This document shows, piece after piece, positions 5,512 to 6,235 of a DNA stretch of 6,235 nucleotides (the stretch's first letter is position 1; every line of letters begins with the position of its first letter). Origin of the DNA: G039029935 sp039029935 (GTDB lineage: Bacteria; Chloroflexota; Anaerolineae; Caldilineales; Caldilineaceae). A program made the position numbers and the translations under genes. Location of the stretch: assembly GCA_039029935.1 (NCBI GenBank), contig JBCCFC010000842.1:1-6235 (forward strand), given 5' to 3'. The notes under the pieces were generated by a model. It did no database searches. It was given only the letters and a program-made list of their open reading frames with translations, and was not told the DNA's origin.

Positions 5512-6235
5512 ATGACTTTTACCGAAAAATATCTATCAACAGATGAAGCGCGGTCATTTTATGAAGCGGGGGATTCGGCGCATGATTTTGACCATGTGCA
5601 GCGGGTAACAGCGATGGCAGTGAAAATTGCGACAGCAGAAAATGCAGACGTGACCGTTGTGCGTTTGGCTGCGTTGCTGCATGACGTACCCGTTGATGGT
5701 CCGATTTATGGTGCAGCCGTTTCACAAGCAGAAAAAACAGCACAGCAAGTCAATGCCCGCTTAGAGCATCATATGGCCTCGGCTGCCTTTGCGCGTACAC
5801 TGTTGACAGACCGTCAGTTGCCCACAACGCAGATAGATGCGGTTGTTCACGCCATTGAAGCCCATCGCTTTCGTGATCAATCTATCCAACCGCAAAGTTT
5901 AGAGGCCAAATGTTTATATGACGCCGACAAGCTCGATAGCATGGGCGCAATTGGTGTTGGGCGCTGTTTTGCCTATGCCGGAGCTTATGAAAGCCGCCTT
6001 TGGACACAGCCTTGGGCGGATGCCCCCCCCTTTGAACAGAGACCAAAAGGGACGGATTACACACCTGTTCACGAATTTGTCTATAAACTGCAACGACTTT
6101 TGGAAACCTTGCACACTGACACAGCCCGCCAAATTGGGGTACAAAGACATCAGTTTATGATTGACTTTTTTAATAAATTAGATTTTGAACTTGGACATGA
6201 AAGCCAGCCCAGCCCAGCTCCAAGAATGGAAAGAA
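5512..6235 (+). CDS. HD-domain phosphohydrolase-like protein (YpgQ/YedJ type), partial at right edge
   Basis: From ATG 5512 the frame stays open for 241 codons and leaves the window without a stop. It shows an HD superfamily metal site: HDFDHVQRV (24-32, ligand H28), AALLHDV (53-59, ligands H57 and D58), LEHHMASA (84-91) and CLYDADKLDSMGAIGVGR (134-151, ligand D139). AIEAHRF (114-120) and the C-terminal RQIGVQRHQFMIDFFNKLDFEL (from about 208) also fit small bacterial HD hydrolases of the YpgQ/YedJ group. Such proteins are cytosolic metal-dependent phosphohydrolases, some acting on nucleotides, but the substrate here cannot be inferred. That group usually ends near the FFNKLDFEL-like helix. 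Here a proline/serine-containing tail follows, so a short extension or a further domain may lie beyond the window. A run of eight C bases (6023-6030) lies in frame. It is separated from the upstream gene by 142 bp of repeats and may be transcribed separately. Confidence 0.88.
   Translation, partial: MTFTEKYLSTDEARSFYEAGDSAHDFDHVQRVTAMAVKIATAENADVTVVRLAALLHDVPVDGPIYGAAVSQAEKTAQQVNARLEHHMASAAFARTLLTDRQLPTTQIDAVVHAIEAHRFRDQSIQPQSLEAKCLYDADKLDSMGAIGVGRCFAYAGAYESRLWTQPWADAPPFEQRPKGTDYTPVHEFVYKLQRLLETLHTDTARQIGVQRHQFMIDFFNKLDFELGHESQPSPAPRMER

Noticed and set aside
5882..6160. Overlapping frames on both strands in the HD gene (for example 5918-6160 plus, 5914-6150 minus)
   Set aside because: They are out of frame with the well-supported HD protein and show no recognisable motifs.

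Overview
The window looks like a bacterial chromosomal segment, most probably from a Chloroflexota (Anaerolineae-like) genome. That assignment is tentative. It rests on the character of the MutS2 and glycosyltransferase proteins, roughly 50% GC in the genes, frequent starts without a Shine-Dalgarno site, and short tandem repeats between genes. No marker gene fixes the taxon.

Region by region: (1) Bases 1 to about 544, minus strand, hold an N-terminally truncated Y1/REP-associated tyrosine transposase that runs off the left edge. It is clearly more GC-rich (about 58-72% in sampled 60-base rows) than what follows. (2) Bases 545-843 are AT-rich (37-38% GC in the two rows sampled) and non-coding. 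They contain a possible promoter whose TATAAT box lies inside a near-perfect 16-bp palindrome, and a 119-bp imperfect inverted repeat (694-812) that ends 31 bases before the next start codon. (3) Bases 844-3414 encode MutS2, complete with ATPase, KOW-like and Smr domains. (4) Bases 3433-4383 encode a family 2 glycosyltransferase with a C-terminal membrane segment. (5) Bases 4380-5369 encode a polytopic membrane protein of the flippase-like / lysylphosphatidylglycerol synthase TM family, overlapping the previous gene by four bases. (6) Bases 5362-5500 hold two adjacent arrays of 8-bp tandem repeats, one GT-rich and one C/T/A-rich, whose units are nearly reverse complements. (7) Bases 5512-6235 hold an HD-domain hydrolase, open at the right edge.

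The genes from 844 rightward all read on the plus strand. mutS2, the glycosyltransferase and the flippase-like gene are tightly packed (18-bp gap, then a 4-bp overlap) and are probably co-transcribed. The glycosyltransferase and membrane protein plausibly act together on a lipid-linked or envelope glycan. MutS2 is a housekeeping ATPase/nuclease with no obvious link to them. The HD gene lies 142 bp further on, behind the repeats, with its own good ribosome binding site.

I see no defence system, CRISPR array, tRNA or rRNA. The least explained parts are the composition break and transposase truncation near 515-545, the long hairpin before mutS2, and the paired octamer arrays.
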